Below are positions 44,113 to 52,437 of a stretch of DNA of 64,000 bases, one piece after another (the stretch's first letter is position 1; every line of letters starts with the position of its first letter). This DNA comes from JAJFKB01 sp965230515. Its GTDB lineage: Bacteria > Pseudomonadota > Gammaproteobacteria > Pseudomonadales > IMCC2047. The stretch spans positions 3,038,001 through 3,102,000 of the forward strand of contig OZ246007.1 of assembly GCA_965230515.1 (NCBI GenBank), in the 5' to 3' direction. The translations under genes and the position numbers were made by a program. The notes beneath the pieces are model-generated. The model saw nothing but the letters and a program-made list of their open reading frames with translations, ran no database searches and was not told where the DNA came from.

Positions 44113-45381
44113 TCAGGGTGCAAAGTTTGGATCAGGTGGCTGGCCAACGCTCACCGTAAACACCTGATTTGCCGGAGCGGTTCCACCTAACGGACCCTGG
44201 CTGCTGGATAGTGTGCCATTGAGTTCCACGGAACTTGCTGAGGTTGCCGTGCCGGTCACGTTATAGGTTGCTCTTCCTTCGCCCGGACATTTGTGGAAAG
44301 CGATAATGCCGGAAACCTGATCATCAGTTTGGTTAAGATCGACTACCCAGCGAAATGCAGCATTACCGGTAGCTGAGCAAACCTGAGGTCCGGTCCAGCG
44401 GCCTGCGAAGTTGGTAACCGGGTCTGGAGTCGGATCGGGTGTTGGATCCGGAGTGGGATCAGGTGTTGGGTCCGGAGTAGGATCGGGCGTTGGGTCCGGA
44501 GTAGGATCAGGTGTTGGGTCCGGAGTAGGATCAGGTGTAGGGTCTGGTGCGGGTGCTGGAGTTGAACCACCGCCTCCGCCACCACCACCGCCTCCGGCAG
44601 CTGCTGCACCTCCGGCTACCGCGACGCCACCCAATACCCAGCCCGCCTTGGAACCACCTGAAGCTGCTTTGGAGGCAGACTCGACGGCTGGAGCATCGCC
44701 AGCAGCTGCTGATTTACTAACAATCCCGGCGGCTACCCCAAAGCTCTCGGCGTCCGCCACGTAGGCCAGATTGATATAGTCACTAAAGCCGGGAATTGCA
44801 TCATTGAGTGGATTATACTCGGACCGTGCATCGATGCGAGATTCAGGAGTGGCCTCCGTAGCGCTTCGAGCAACATTCTGCTGGTCTGCCTGAGTTACAC
44901 GCTCGCGAGAGGGCATTTTCTCATAGATATCCTGCGCATCCTGCAATTTCGAAGCATCAATTTTGACATCTGTGGGCGGCTTTTTGTTAAGTCTGGCCAG
45001 TGCTTCCTCATCTTTGATGATTTCAATATTGTAGATATCGGACTTAATCAACTCTTTATTATTGATGATGGCCAGAAGTTGATATCGAACAAATTCTGTG
45101 TGTATATCCGGTGCAGGAAGCAGACCCTGATACTGGCCGCCTGAAGTCTGCATCGGAACGAAGTGCCAACGACCGTCATTGTCAGCGCGGAAGTAGGTAC
45201 GTATTTTAATGTCGTTTTCCTGGGAACTGATACCAGTAGCGACAGCAATTCGCTTTCCGGATCGGGCTGTATCAATAGCCTCATGATTAAAGTCCGCGGC
45301 AGCCTGTGCGAGACTGGCAGCGATCATAATAAAGATTATTGATAGTGCCTTCACTGGGGAAAAAGCACTGTTGATTTTCAT
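44113..45381 (-). CDS. Secreted Pro-Asp repeat protein with the shared C-terminal domain
   Basis: Exported protein of 422 aa, first gene of the nine-gene cluster; AGGAGG precedes its ATG. After the signal peptide (about 1-28, SLAQA-AADF) comes a beta-rich domain (about 30-130), a linker, a hydrophobic Gly/Ala-rich stretch (about 244-272, GWVLGGVAVAGGAAAAGG) that could be a glycine-zipper membrane segment, and about eleven TPDP units. The last 98 residues share the pattern FAGRWTG-CSA-RWVV-LNQ-FHKCPG-GPLG-PNFAP with the 1448-residue protein. The order resembles a surface-anchored protein with a stalk. It lies 20 bases before the CsgG-family gene, which may export it. Confidence 0.85.
   Translation of the reverse strand: MKINSAFSPVKALSIIFIMIAASLAQAAADFNHEAIDTARSGKRIAVATGISSQENDIKIRTYFRADNDGRWHFVPMQTSGGQYQGLLPAPDIHTEFVRYQLLAIINNKELIKSDIYNIEIIKDEEALARLNKKPPTDVKIDASKLQDAQDIYEKMPSRERVTQADQQNVARSATEATPESRIDARSEYNPLNDAIPGFSDYINLAYVADAESFGVAAGIVSKSAAAGDAPAVESASKAASGGSKAGWVLGGVAVAGGAAAAGGGGGGGGGGSTPAPAPDPTPDPTPDPTPDPTPDPTPDPTPDPTPDPTPDPTPDPTPDPVTNFAGRWTGPQVCSATGNAAFRWVVDLNQTDDQVSGIIAFHKCPGEGRATYNVTGTATSASSVELNGTLSSSQGPLGGTAPANQVFTVSVGQPPDPNFAP
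44420..44551. repeat. Eleven tandem 12-bp units encoding Thr-Pro-Asp-Pro
   Basis: Twelve-base units such as GGATCAGGTGTT and GGGTCCGGAGTA (plus strand) repeat 11 times in alternating versions, giving a 24-bp superperiod. The array encodes the TPDP stalk of the 44113-45381 protein and could vary in length between strains by slippage. Confidence 0.85.
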
Positions 45382-45526
45382 GCGTACCTCCTGGATTTTT
45401 GTTTATTAGGCGGTCTCAAATCGACTTTAGCGTAGTTTTCGTAGTCGGTTCGGGAGCTTATTAATTTGCCACGGATTAGCCTACTGGATCGGGATTTCTG
45501 GCTGAAGAGCAAAACTACTTTATTAT

Positions 45527-45543
45527 TTGTGACATGCTCACAA
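45527..45543. promoter_or_regulatory. Inverted repeat upstream of the nine-gene operon
   Basis: TTGTGA and TCACAA arms face each other across five bases (TTGTGACATGCTCACAA), about 150 bases upstream of the first gene. It resembles a CRP-type site but the spacer is one base short; it could equally be bound by the NarL-type regulator encoded next door. Confidence 0.4.
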
Positions 45544-45562
45544 GCGCATCAATAAAGATCGC

Positions 45563-45581
45563 TGCCAGTAAGGAACTGGCA
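45563..45581 (-). terminator. Hairpin after the response-regulator gene
   Basis: TGCCAGT (45563-45569) pairs with ACTGGCA (45575-45581) with a 5-base loop, about 37 bases past the regulator stop codon on the minus strand. The tail reads GCGATCTTTATT, only modestly U-rich. Confidence 0.4.
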
Positions 45582-45617
45582 AACAGGTGTGCTTGCTTAG
45601 AGGGGTAAAAAATTAGC

Positions 45618-46280
45618 TTAGGTCTGATTGAATAATCGTTTGATTTCCGCTTCATGGCGCACGGCAAATTCGAGCAGTTTGCCCGAACCCTGAACGCCGA
45701 GTATGGAGCAGATGTTTAAACGGTGATTTTGTACGGTGCGATGGCTGATGTGCATTAAGTCAGCAATTTCGCGGCTTGTTTTGAAATCGCTCAAAAGCTG
45801 TAGCAAGGTAAGTTGCGTGTCGGTCAATTCATGCAGTTTACCAACTATCGTGCTGTCGACAGGGGATTGAAGTATTGCCGGTGAGGCGAGTGATGGGCTG
45901 ACATAGGTGTCGCCTGCACGAACGGATTGCAGGCAGTTATGGAGTTGGTCGTAGGCATCCTCTTTAAACAGATAACCTTTCACACCCATCGAAATAGCTT
46001 TATCGATAAAGGCTTCATCGGTCAGCATGGTGAGAATGATACAGGCGGTTTCCGGACAGTTTTCTCTGGTCCACTGCACTACGCCCAAGCCGTCAGTATT
46101 GGGCATAAATAGATCAACAATGACGATGTCGGGCTGGTGAAAGTTAATCAGACGAATGGCAGACTGGCCGTCATTGGCCTCAGCGACCACGGACATACCT
46201 TCATACTGCTCGACAAGGTTGCGCACTCCTTGACGGAAAATAGGGTGGTCGTCAGCGATCAGTATTTTTGTTTTGTTCAT
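45618..46280 (-). CDS. NarL/FixJ-type response regulator
   Basis: Two-component regulator of 220 aa. The receiver domain (about 5-120) has the acidic pair DD at 10-11, phosphoacceptor Asp56 in DIVIVDLFMPNTDG, Thr/Ser in CIILTMLTDE and Lys in YLFKEDAY. The LuxR-type DNA-binding domain (about 150-215) has LTDTQLTLLQLLSDFKTSREIADLMHISHRTVQNHRLNI. It lies three bases after the sensor kinase gene and 236 bases upstream of the nine-gene operon on the same strand, so it is the best candidate regulator of that operon. Confidence 0.95.
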   Translation of the reverse strand: MNKTKILIADDHPIFRQGVRNLVEQYEGMSVVAEANDGQSAIRLINFHQPDIVIVDLFMPNTDGLGVVQWTRENCPETACIILTMLTDEAFIDKAISMGVKGYLFKEDAYDQLHNCLQSVRAGDTYVSPSLASPAILQSPVDSTIVGKLHELTDTQLTLLQLLSDFKTSREIADLMHISHRTVQNHRLNICSILGVQGSGKLLEFAVRHEAEIKRLFNQT

Positions 46281-46283
46281 TCG

Positions 46284-48113
46284 CTACACAGCCTTAAAGC
46301 TGATACTAACCGAAGTGCCTTCTCCGGGCGTGGATTCAACTTTGAACTCGGCGTTAATGATATCCGCTCGGTCTTTCATGGAGGTGAATCCAAGACCGGT
46401 CTTTTCGTTGTTAGTCTTACCGAATCCACAGCCATTGTCTCTTATAGACATGATAATGCCGCTATTTTTTTGATGCAATGAGATACTGCCAAGTGTCGCG
46501 TCGGCATGACTAAGAATATTATTCACGGCTTCCTGTGCGATACGGTACAGGTGTATCTTCTTCTGCTCCGGAATCTGCTCTTCTTTAACGGATATATCCA
46601 GTTTAAATTGCGGCGCGCCTTCAACGCGACATTGCTTCACAAAAGAGTCGAGCGCGGTGATCAGGCCGAGTCTGCCCAACTGGCTGGGATGCAGTCGGTG
46701 CGAGAGTTCACGGATTTCGGTGATGCTCTGTTTTAACAGTGCCAGTGTTTGTTGATGATCCATCATCGGTGATGGTGAGGCTTCGGTGGCTTCCGCCTGG
46801 GATCGTAAATTGATATGCACCAGCGATAGCGTTTGACCAATGGAGTCGTGGAGTTCCCGTGCAATGTGGCTGCGGTCCTCTTCCAGTTTGGTGACCATTT
46901 TTTGGCTGAAACTGGACTGTAATTCAAGATTTTTTTCCTGAGCGGCCTTGGTTTCGGCAGCCAGAAGTTTGATGCGGCTTGCCAGAAACAGTGACAGTAC
47001 CAGTGTTTCCGCTGCTGTGGTTAGCTCGAGCATGTGACTGTAAAGCAGTCCTTCGGGTAACCAGCCAAACTCGTAGGCAAAAGATGCAATAGACCCGGGT
47101 AAAACAATAAAGAAAAAATTAATCATTAGAAATTTTGCCGCTGAGATCCTCATTCTCCAGGCGACAAGAACAGCATAACCAATCATTAATACCGAGATCA
47201 GGCTGCTGGCATAGATAATAAGTGATCCCGATTGATAGGGTAGTGCTAGTCCGGGTATTGCCAGTATAGCAAGCAAGATCAGGGTAACTTTGCATTGACC
47301 GGCCGTTTTTGGTGAATAGCGCGGTAATTCCAGGAAGTTGTAGACAAAAAGTAGTCCGGAGATGTTCATGCCGGTCAGAGCAATTGGCACAATACTGTTA
47401 GTACTATTGATGAAGTCTGGCCAGAGGTATTGGCTTGCATACCCGGCCATTGCATAGATCAGGACCAGCGCACTCATGTGATAGGACACATAAAACAGGT
47501 AGGTGGTGTCACGTATACTGCTGAACAGGCAAAGATTATAAAGAATCATACTCGCCAGAATACCCAGTAACAGTGCATACCAGGTGTTGCGTTCCAGATT
47601 TGCCGCTGTGAACGTTTGTTGATCCTGAACTTCCCAGTTTACTCTGAGAATTCCCTCCGAGGAGACTTGCAGGAAATAGCTCTTGGCTTTTTGTGATAGG
47701 GGGAATACATGCAAAGGGTGGTTAACGGGTTTGTCCCGAAAACGTACAGAATCTCCGGCGACCTGCCGGTGTTGCTCAGTGTTCTCTTTCGCACCATTCT
47801 CATAGAGGATTGCTGTGTCGAGATAACCTGGTCCGATGACAAGATAGCGAGGTTGTGATTTTTTTGTGGCTGGAAGCGTGAAATGCAACCATAGCGCAGA
47901 AGTTGAGTGTTTTGCGCTTACACGGTTTTCCAAGAGACCGGAAAACTGGTTCTGGGAGTGTAACTGGCGGATCTCGTTGATCGAGAGTTTTGCGCCAGCA
48001 TCTTCATAGACAGTAAATCGAATCTCAGGTCTCGATCTGTTTTCATTACTGAAACAGGAGCCTGTGTAGAGAAAAGCCAGCAATAGCAGCGCAATCATCC
48101 TTCTGATACGCAT
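46284..48113 (-). CDS. 7TMR-DISM sensor histidine kinase (NarX/HisKA_3 type)
   Basis: Membrane sensor kinase of 609 aa. A signal peptide/anchor (about 1-22) is followed by a periplasmic 7TMR-DISM extracellular domain (about 28-165, jelly-roll type, often carbohydrate-binding), seven transmembrane helices (about 180-375) and a coiled coil. The HisKA_3 domain has His in HIARELHDSIGQTLSLVHINLRS-type sequence, and the ATPase domain has IAQEAVNNILSHADAT, DNGCGF and GLGFTSMKDRA. It is the partner of the response regulator three bases downstream. The extracellular domain suggests detection of an external sugar or polymer (inference). Confidence 0.94.
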   Translation of the reverse strand: MRIRRMIALLLLAFLYTGSCFSNENRSRPEIRFTVYEDAGAKLSINEIRQLHSQNQFSGLLENRVSAKHSTSALWLHFTLPATKKSQPRYLVIGPGYLDTAILYENGAKENTEQHRQVAGDSVRFRDKPVNHPLHVFPLSQKAKSYFLQVSSEGILRVNWEVQDQQTFTAANLERNTWYALLLGILASMILYNLCLFSSIRDTTYLFYVSYHMSALVLIYAMAGYASQYLWPDFINSTNSIVPIALTGMNISGLLFVYNFLELPRYSPKTAGQCKVTLILLAILAIPGLALPYQSGSLIIYASSLISVLMIGYAVLVAWRMRISAAKFLMINFFFIVLPGSIASFAYEFGWLPEGLLYSHMLELTTAAETLVLSLFLASRIKLLAAETKAAQEKNLELQSSFSQKMVTKLEEDRSHIARELHDSIGQTLSLVHINLRSQAEATEASPSPMMDHQQTLALLKQSITEIRELSHRLHPSQLGRLGLITALDSFVKQCRVEGAPQFKLDISVKEEQIPEQKKIHLYRIAQEAVNNILSHADATLGSISLHQKNSGIIMSIRDNGCGFGKTNNEKTGLGFTSMKDRADIINAEFKVESTPGEGTSVSISFKAV

Positions 48114-48560
48114 TACTCAAAAACCCTCAGTAATGGAGGCGAGCATAATGCCGGATATAATACGCGCTGATTTTTTTCTTTCCGGATCTGTGGCCGGCGG
48201 GTAATCTGTGTGGTACATGAAGCCTTCTTGTTGCCCGACTCGCACACCTTTCTATACGAAAGCGGGTAGATTTTATTTCGGCATCCCCATTATTTCACAT
48301 TAAACGTGCGCAAAAAAGGTAGACAAATATACCTGAAGCCAGTTGTGACACTGAAATAATTTCAGGATTTTTAGGTGTATTATGCGGTAGGTATGCTGTT
48401 CTTGGAATTGACCTGTTTGTGCCGGTTGGAGTATATTCACACAAACTATAGGGGTTTAATACCAGTGCTATGGGCTTGAATGGTCATGAGGGCGTTCAGA
48501 ATGATCATAAGCCGGTTGCGTGCCTGAATATTTCAGATGGCTGTGTTTTGGTGAAAGAAA
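48114..48560. promoter_or_regulatory. Divergent spacer with a perfect 15-bp palindrome
   Basis: This 447-base region separates the leftward kinase from the rightward AraC gene and holds no gene. The palindrome CTGAAATAATTTCAG (48351-48365) lies about 195 bases upstream of the AraC start and may be a regulator site. A clear promoter pair was not found. Confidence 0.4.
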
Positions 48561-49538
48561 GTGGGTAACTATTTAGTTGATACCAGTAATATCGGCGTTC
48601 GGCAGCAACTCGATTTTTGGGTGGATGCGGTGTGCCGTACCTATACCAATATGACGGTTCATAAGGCCGGTGAGGAAACGGCGTATCAGGGTTTTTTTGG
48701 AAAGATGACGGTCAAGGATATGGGGCAGTTTTCCATCTCTACTGCCGTCGCTGAAAGAAGCCGGGTTGATCGCACGCGCGCTAATATCTCAAACAGTTCA
48801 GAAGATATTTTTCTGCTTTATCTGCAGGCTCGAGGCCAGGCACAGTTGCGGCAGGCGAATCAGGATGTTTTCCTCCAGCAAGGTGATATGGCCTTATGTG
48901 ATGGCAATCGCCCATCGCAATTAACTCTGGTGCCGGATGCGGCCAGTGATCATAAAATGATTGTGGTTAAAGTACCCACGCCCCATCTGATTTCCCTGGC
49001 GCCCGGTGCGCGTGCGTTAGCGGGAATAAAAATGGATGGGAATACGGGGGTCAGTGCGATATTGTCGAGTCTGATTCAAAATGCCTGGAAACACCGGGAC
49101 GAGCTGACCGGCAATTTTGAGGCGAAAGTAGCGGGTCAGCTGCTGGATTTTATTGCGCTTTCATTGAACGAATATATGCCGCAACAATTAACGGATTCAA
49201 CCGTTCAGGCAGGGCATTTGTTGCAGGTCAAGCAGTTTATTAACAACCGATTGACAGACTCTGATCTGTCCATCGCGATGATTAGCCAGGCAAACGCAAT
49301 TACACCGCGTTACCTGCACAAGCTTTTTAAGGGAGAGCCATTCACGGTGTCCCAATATATTCTGAACCGTCGTCTGGAGGAGTGTGAAAAAGCACTCCGA
49401 AGCCAGCAGTATGCCAGCTTTAGTATTACAGACATTGCTCATATGTGGGGATTCAAGGACTCAGCGCATTTCGGGCATACCTTCAAAAAGAAATTCGTTG
49501 TCAGTCCGGGTGAATACCGGAAGTGCTTTAGTTCTTAA
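48561..49538 (+). CDS. AraC-family regulator (NphR-like, AraC-binding-like domain)
   Basis: Activator of 325 aa. The N-terminal part (about 15-190) is the 'AraC-binding-like' domain seen in NphR and FeaR-type regulators of aromatic amine and phenol catabolism: RQQLDFWVDAVCRTYTNM, SEDIFLLYLQARGQAQLRQ, GDMALCDGNRPSQLTL. The C-terminal domain has two helix-turn-helix motifs, LSIAMISQANAITPRYLHKLFKGEPF and FSITDIAHMWGFKDSAHFGHTFKKKFVVSPGEYR in short overlapping pieces. GTG start; the ribosome binding site is modest. It precedes the cytochrome/flavoprotein genes and probably activates them. Confidence 0.92.
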   Translation: MGNYLVDTSNIGVRQQLDFWVDAVCRTYTNMTVHKAGEETAYQGFFGKMTVKDMGQFSISTAVAERSRVDRTRANISNSSEDIFLLYLQARGQAQLRQANQDVFLQQGDMALCDGNRPSQLTLVPDAASDHKMIVVKVPTPHLISLAPGARALAGIKMDGNTGVSAILSSLIQNAWKHRDELTGNFEAKVAGQLLDFIALSLNEYMPQQLTDSTVQAGHLLQVKQFINNRLTDSDLSIAMISQANAITPRYLHKLFKGEPFTVSQYILNRRLEECEKALRSQQYASFSITDIAHMWGFKDSAHFGHTFKKKFVVSPGEYRKCFSS

Positions 49539-49830
49539 ATACTCCTTCCCGGACCAGGGTTCCCTGTCAGACATGTCATGAGACGCTCTGATACATGTAC
49601 TGGATAGTGCTTTACCTAAAATAAAAAGTAGACCCTTCTTTGCGGGGATTGAACGATCGCGTAAAGCGTATCCGGGTCATTTAAAAATATAAAAATAGTA
49701 CGATTAATGAAAGTTGATAGGCTGCGTATACAAGGCATGGTGTGCCTGGAGCTTATTCAATTTGCGTGTGTCTACCCTGTTCTGGCAGGTTGGACGATCG
49801 ACAACTCATGCCATTATTGGAAGGAAAATT

Positions 49831-50139
49831 ATGAAAGTACTTTGGTATGCCAAATTATGTTCGCTCATTGCGTTTTTCTTGATTACTACCAATTCCCTCG
49901 CGGAATCAGCGAATGAGTGGCAGTCCGGTAAGCAAATTTATAAAAACATCTGCGGTCATTGCCATGAAGTTGGTGTGGGCCCGGTGCTATCGGGTAGAGG
50001 CCTTCCGGCGGAGTATTTCAAATCGATGGCCCGCAGCGGGCGCGCCGGGATGCCGGCTTTCAGGCCCACAGAGCTCTCGGATAACGATCTGGAAAAAATT
50101 GCAGCATATCTGGTTAGCAAGGGAGAGACTGGAAAATGA
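49831..50139 (+). CDS. Periplasmic cytochrome c (c-type subunit of a flavocytochrome)
   Basis: Small class I cytochrome c of 102 aa. The signal peptide (about 1-24, NSLA-ESANE) is followed by one heme site CGHCH (about 40-44) and a distal Met ligand in GRAGMPAFRP. The ATG at 49831 follows GGAAGGAAA; a longer reading frame upstream lacks a ribosome binding site and would bury the signal peptide. It overlaps the next gene (ATGA). With the flavoprotein two genes on it matches the PchC/EhyA-like cytochrome that takes electrons from p-cresol methylhydroxylase-type enzymes. The preceding 290 bases (49539-49830) show no gene. Confidence 0.88.
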   Translation: MKVLWYAKLCSLIAFFLITTNSLAESANEWQSGKQIYKNICGHCHEVGVGPVLSGRGLPAEYFKSMARSGRAGMPAFRPTELSDNDLEKIAAYLVSKGETGK

Positions 50140-50621
50140 ATACCCGAATTTCAAGGCGGGGCTGCCTGAAGATGTTGGCGGCTGGTGGCGCGCTGACCTT
50201 GGCGCCGATACAGATACTTCAGGCGGGTCAGAGGACACAGGCAATGGTGATAACTGCCAACGCAGCAGATTGTCAGTTATTTGCAGAGGGCGTGGCGCAA
50301 CGGGCCAGCGCGATTCTGTTACAGGATCAGGCTAACCAGCTGAATGCATTGAGTGCGTTGTCACAAATGTCCAGTGGAGATCTGGTCGTGGGTCTGGTCA
50401 ATGATGCGCAAAGAGTTTTAGTGGAATCGTTCATCCATGATCGTCGTGGAGTGGTTCATGAAATTGCTAGATTTAATGATGCATTGAACAAAAAGGACTT
50501 GGTAAATATAGGTGCCATGACCATAACTGCTGCTCTATCAGATAAGCAAAGGTCGACTCAAGTCCAGGGAACTGTTTCCGGAAACGGACCGCTTATCAGC
50601 TTTTACGGTTACCTTTCGTAG
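50136..50621 (+). CDS. Tat-exported protein of unknown function, between flavocytochrome subunits
   Basis: 161-aa protein with a twin-arginine signal (RISRRGCLKMLAAGGALTLAP, 4 to about 24). The mature part is mixed alpha/beta: AMVITANAADCQLFAEGVAQRASAILLQD, SSGDLVVGLVNDAQRVLVESFIHDRRG and a strand-rich end QVQGTVSGNGPLISFYGYL. It overlaps the cytochrome gene by four bases and precedes the flavoprotein gene, so it is probably needed for assembly or folding of the periplasmic flavocytochrome. No family recognised; a similar small gene is remembered between the eugenol hydroxylase subunits, but this needs checking. Confidence 0.75.
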   Translation: MNTRISRRGCLKMLAAGGALTLAPIQILQAGQRTQAMVITANAADCQLFAEGVAQRASAILLQDQANQLNALSALSQMSSGDLVVGLVNDAQRVLVESFIHDRRGVVHEIARFNDALNKKDLVNIGAMTITAALSDKQRSTQVQGTVSGNGPLISFYGYLS

Positions 50622-50702
50622 TTTATTGACCGGTTTGCAGGTGAGTCTCATCAATGCTGCAGTCTGACAAAACAAGAAATTAAGAGAAGAGGTTTCGTTA
50701 CT

Positions 50703-52241
50703 ATGACTATTAACGTTTTACCCCCAGGCGTATCTGCCAGGAATTTTAAGAAAGCTGTAAAAGAATATAGCGCAATTGTCGGTTCTGAAAACGTACATGT
50801 TTCTTCGGATAGTTTAGGTTCCTATCAAAAAATTATGATTCCCGTAGAGGCAAGTGACTATGCGCCGGCAGGGGCTCTGGCTCCAGGCTCAGTGGAGGAA
50901 GTCCAGGAAATTCTTCGGGTTTGTAATAAGTATAAAATCGCTGTATGGCCTGTATCCACTGGTAAAAACTTTGGTTATGGCTCCGCATCAGCAGCCACCA
51001 AGGGGCAGATGATTCTGGATCTGCGCCGCATGAATAAAATTATTGAAGTTGATGCCGATCTGGGTACCGCGCTGATTGAACCAGGTGTGACCTATCAGCA
51101 ACTGAAAAACTATCTGGTAGAAAACAATATTCCGCTTTGGTTATCGTGCCCTGCACCCTCGGCTATCGTTAGTCCTCTGGGTAATACAGTTGATCGTGGT
51201 GTGGGATACACACCTTACGGCGAGCACTTTCTGTTCTCCTGCGGTATGGAAGTGGTGATGGCTGACAGCCAGGTGCTGCGTACCGGCATGGGGTCGATGG
51301 AAAACTCAAAATCCTGGCAGGTGTTCAAGTGGGGCTATGGTCCCTATCTGGATGGTATCTTCACCCAGTCAAATTATGGCATTGTGACGAAACTGGGTCT
51401 TTGGTTGATGCCGCAACCGCCTGCTTTCAAGCCTTTTGTGGTGCGTTATCCCAAAGATACCGATATCAAAATGCTGGTTGATACCATTCGACCTTTGCGT
51501 ATATCCAACATTATTCCCAATGCGGTTGTTATTTCGCATGCACTCTGGGAAGGAGGCTCCCATGTAAACCGCAAGGATTATTATCAGGGTGAGGGGACAA
51601 TACCGGATGCAGCCGTTGAAAAGATGAAAGCAGATCATGGTATCGGGGCCTGGAATATTTATGCCGGATTGTACGGAACGCCTGAACAAAATGACCTCAA
51701 CTGGAAGATTGTGAAAGGTGCCTTTGAGGCGACAGGTGGTCTTATTCAGGAAGAGGAAGAAATGAAGGGCAATGAGACCTTTGAGTATCGGGCGCAATTG
51801 ATGCGTGGTGAGATGACGCTGCACGAGTTTGGTCTGTATAACTGGCGCGGTGGCGGCGGATCGGCCTGGTTCGCACCTGTGGCGCAGGCCAAGGGCGACG
51901 ATACGCTTGAACAGATGGATCTGGCCAAGCGAATACTGGGTAAATATGGTTTTGATTACGTCGCTGAGTTTATTGTCGGCTGGCGTGACATGCACCACAT
52001 TATCGATCTTCTTTACGATAAGACCAATGCTGAGGAAACTCGAAGAGCGGACCAGTGTTTCGATGAGTTACTCACCGAGTTCACGGCGCGCGGCTGGGGT
52101 TCCTATCGCACCAATACGGCCTTTATGGATAAGGTCGCTGATTCCTTTGGACCGGTTAAGAAGGATGTCAATCAGAAGATTAAGCGCGCGCTTGATCCGA
52201 ATGGAATCATCGCCCCGGGCAAGTCGGGTATTTATAACTAG
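50703..52241 (+). CDS. FAD-linked 4-alkylphenol oxidase/methylhydroxylase (VAO/PCMH family)
   Basis: Flavoprotein of 512 aa of the vanillyl-alcohol oxidase/p-cresol methylhydroxylase family, which oxidises the benzylic carbon of 4-alkylphenols or 4-allylphenols (eugenol). The FAD-binding PP-loop domain (about 55-235) has PGSVEEVQEILRVCNKYKIAVWPVSTGKNFGYGSA and SPLGNTVDRGVGYTPYGEHF; the cap/substrate domain occupies about 240-500 and the C-terminal end reads RALDPNGIIAPGKSGIY. No signal peptide is present, as in PchF, where the cytochrome partner carries export. Cytochrome and Tat protein genes lie upstream. Exact substrate (cresol, ethylphenol, eugenol) cannot be fixed by eye. Confidence 0.9.
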   Translation: MTINVLPPGVSARNFKKAVKEYSAIVGSENVHVSSDSLGSYQKIMIPVEASDYAPAGALAPGSVEEVQEILRVCNKYKIAVWPVSTGKNFGYGSASAATKGQMILDLRRMNKIIEVDADLGTALIEPGVTYQQLKNYLVENNIPLWLSCPAPSAIVSPLGNTVDRGVGYTPYGEHFLFSCGMEVVMADSQVLRTGMGSMENSKSWQVFKWGYGPYLDGIFTQSNYGIVTKLGLWLMPQPPAFKPFVVRYPKDTDIKMLVDTIRPLRISNIIPNAVVISHALWEGGSHVNRKDYYQGEGTIPDAAVEKMKADHGIGAWNIYAGLYGTPEQNDLNWKIVKGAFEATGGLIQEEEEMKGNETFEYRAQLMRGEMTLHEFGLYNWRGGGGSAWFAPVAQAKGDDTLEQMDLAKRILGKYGFDYVAEFIVGWRDMHHIIDLLYDKTNAEETRRADQCFDELLTEFTARGWGSYRTNTAFMDKVADSFGPVKKDVNQKIKRALDPNGIIAPGKSGIYN

Positions 52242-52437
52242 GAAAGGGACACTGATCAGGATCGGGAGTGACTTGCCGCAAGGCGGAATTCGATAACAGA
52301 GCGCTCTTTTCCACATTCAGTGGTTTTAACTGTGAGGTCAGTCCAGTGAGCTGAACGTCGCGGACGTGACTGAGCTTTTGAATAATTTAAAATTTGTTGG
52401 GTACTCAGTATGTTGTACCGAACACAGGAGGATCAAT

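Noticed and set aside
44420..44551. CRISPR-like regularly spaced repeats
   Set aside because: The units are contiguous 12-mers without spacers and in frame with a protein gene; not a CRISPR array.
44411..44764. Plus-strand frame encoding long Gly-Ser-Gly-Val repeats
   Set aside because: It is the antisense of the TPDP array and Gly-rich region of the real gene, open only because of the repeat.
49707..49830. Upstream extension of the cytochrome c gene
   Set aside because: The extension would put the signal peptide inside the protein, while the ATG at 49831 has a strong ribosome binding site.
52366..52437. 24-residue N-terminal extension of the alcohol dehydrogenase
   Set aside because: No ribosome binding site before 52366, and AGGAGG sits just before the ATG at 52438, which matches the family's normal start.
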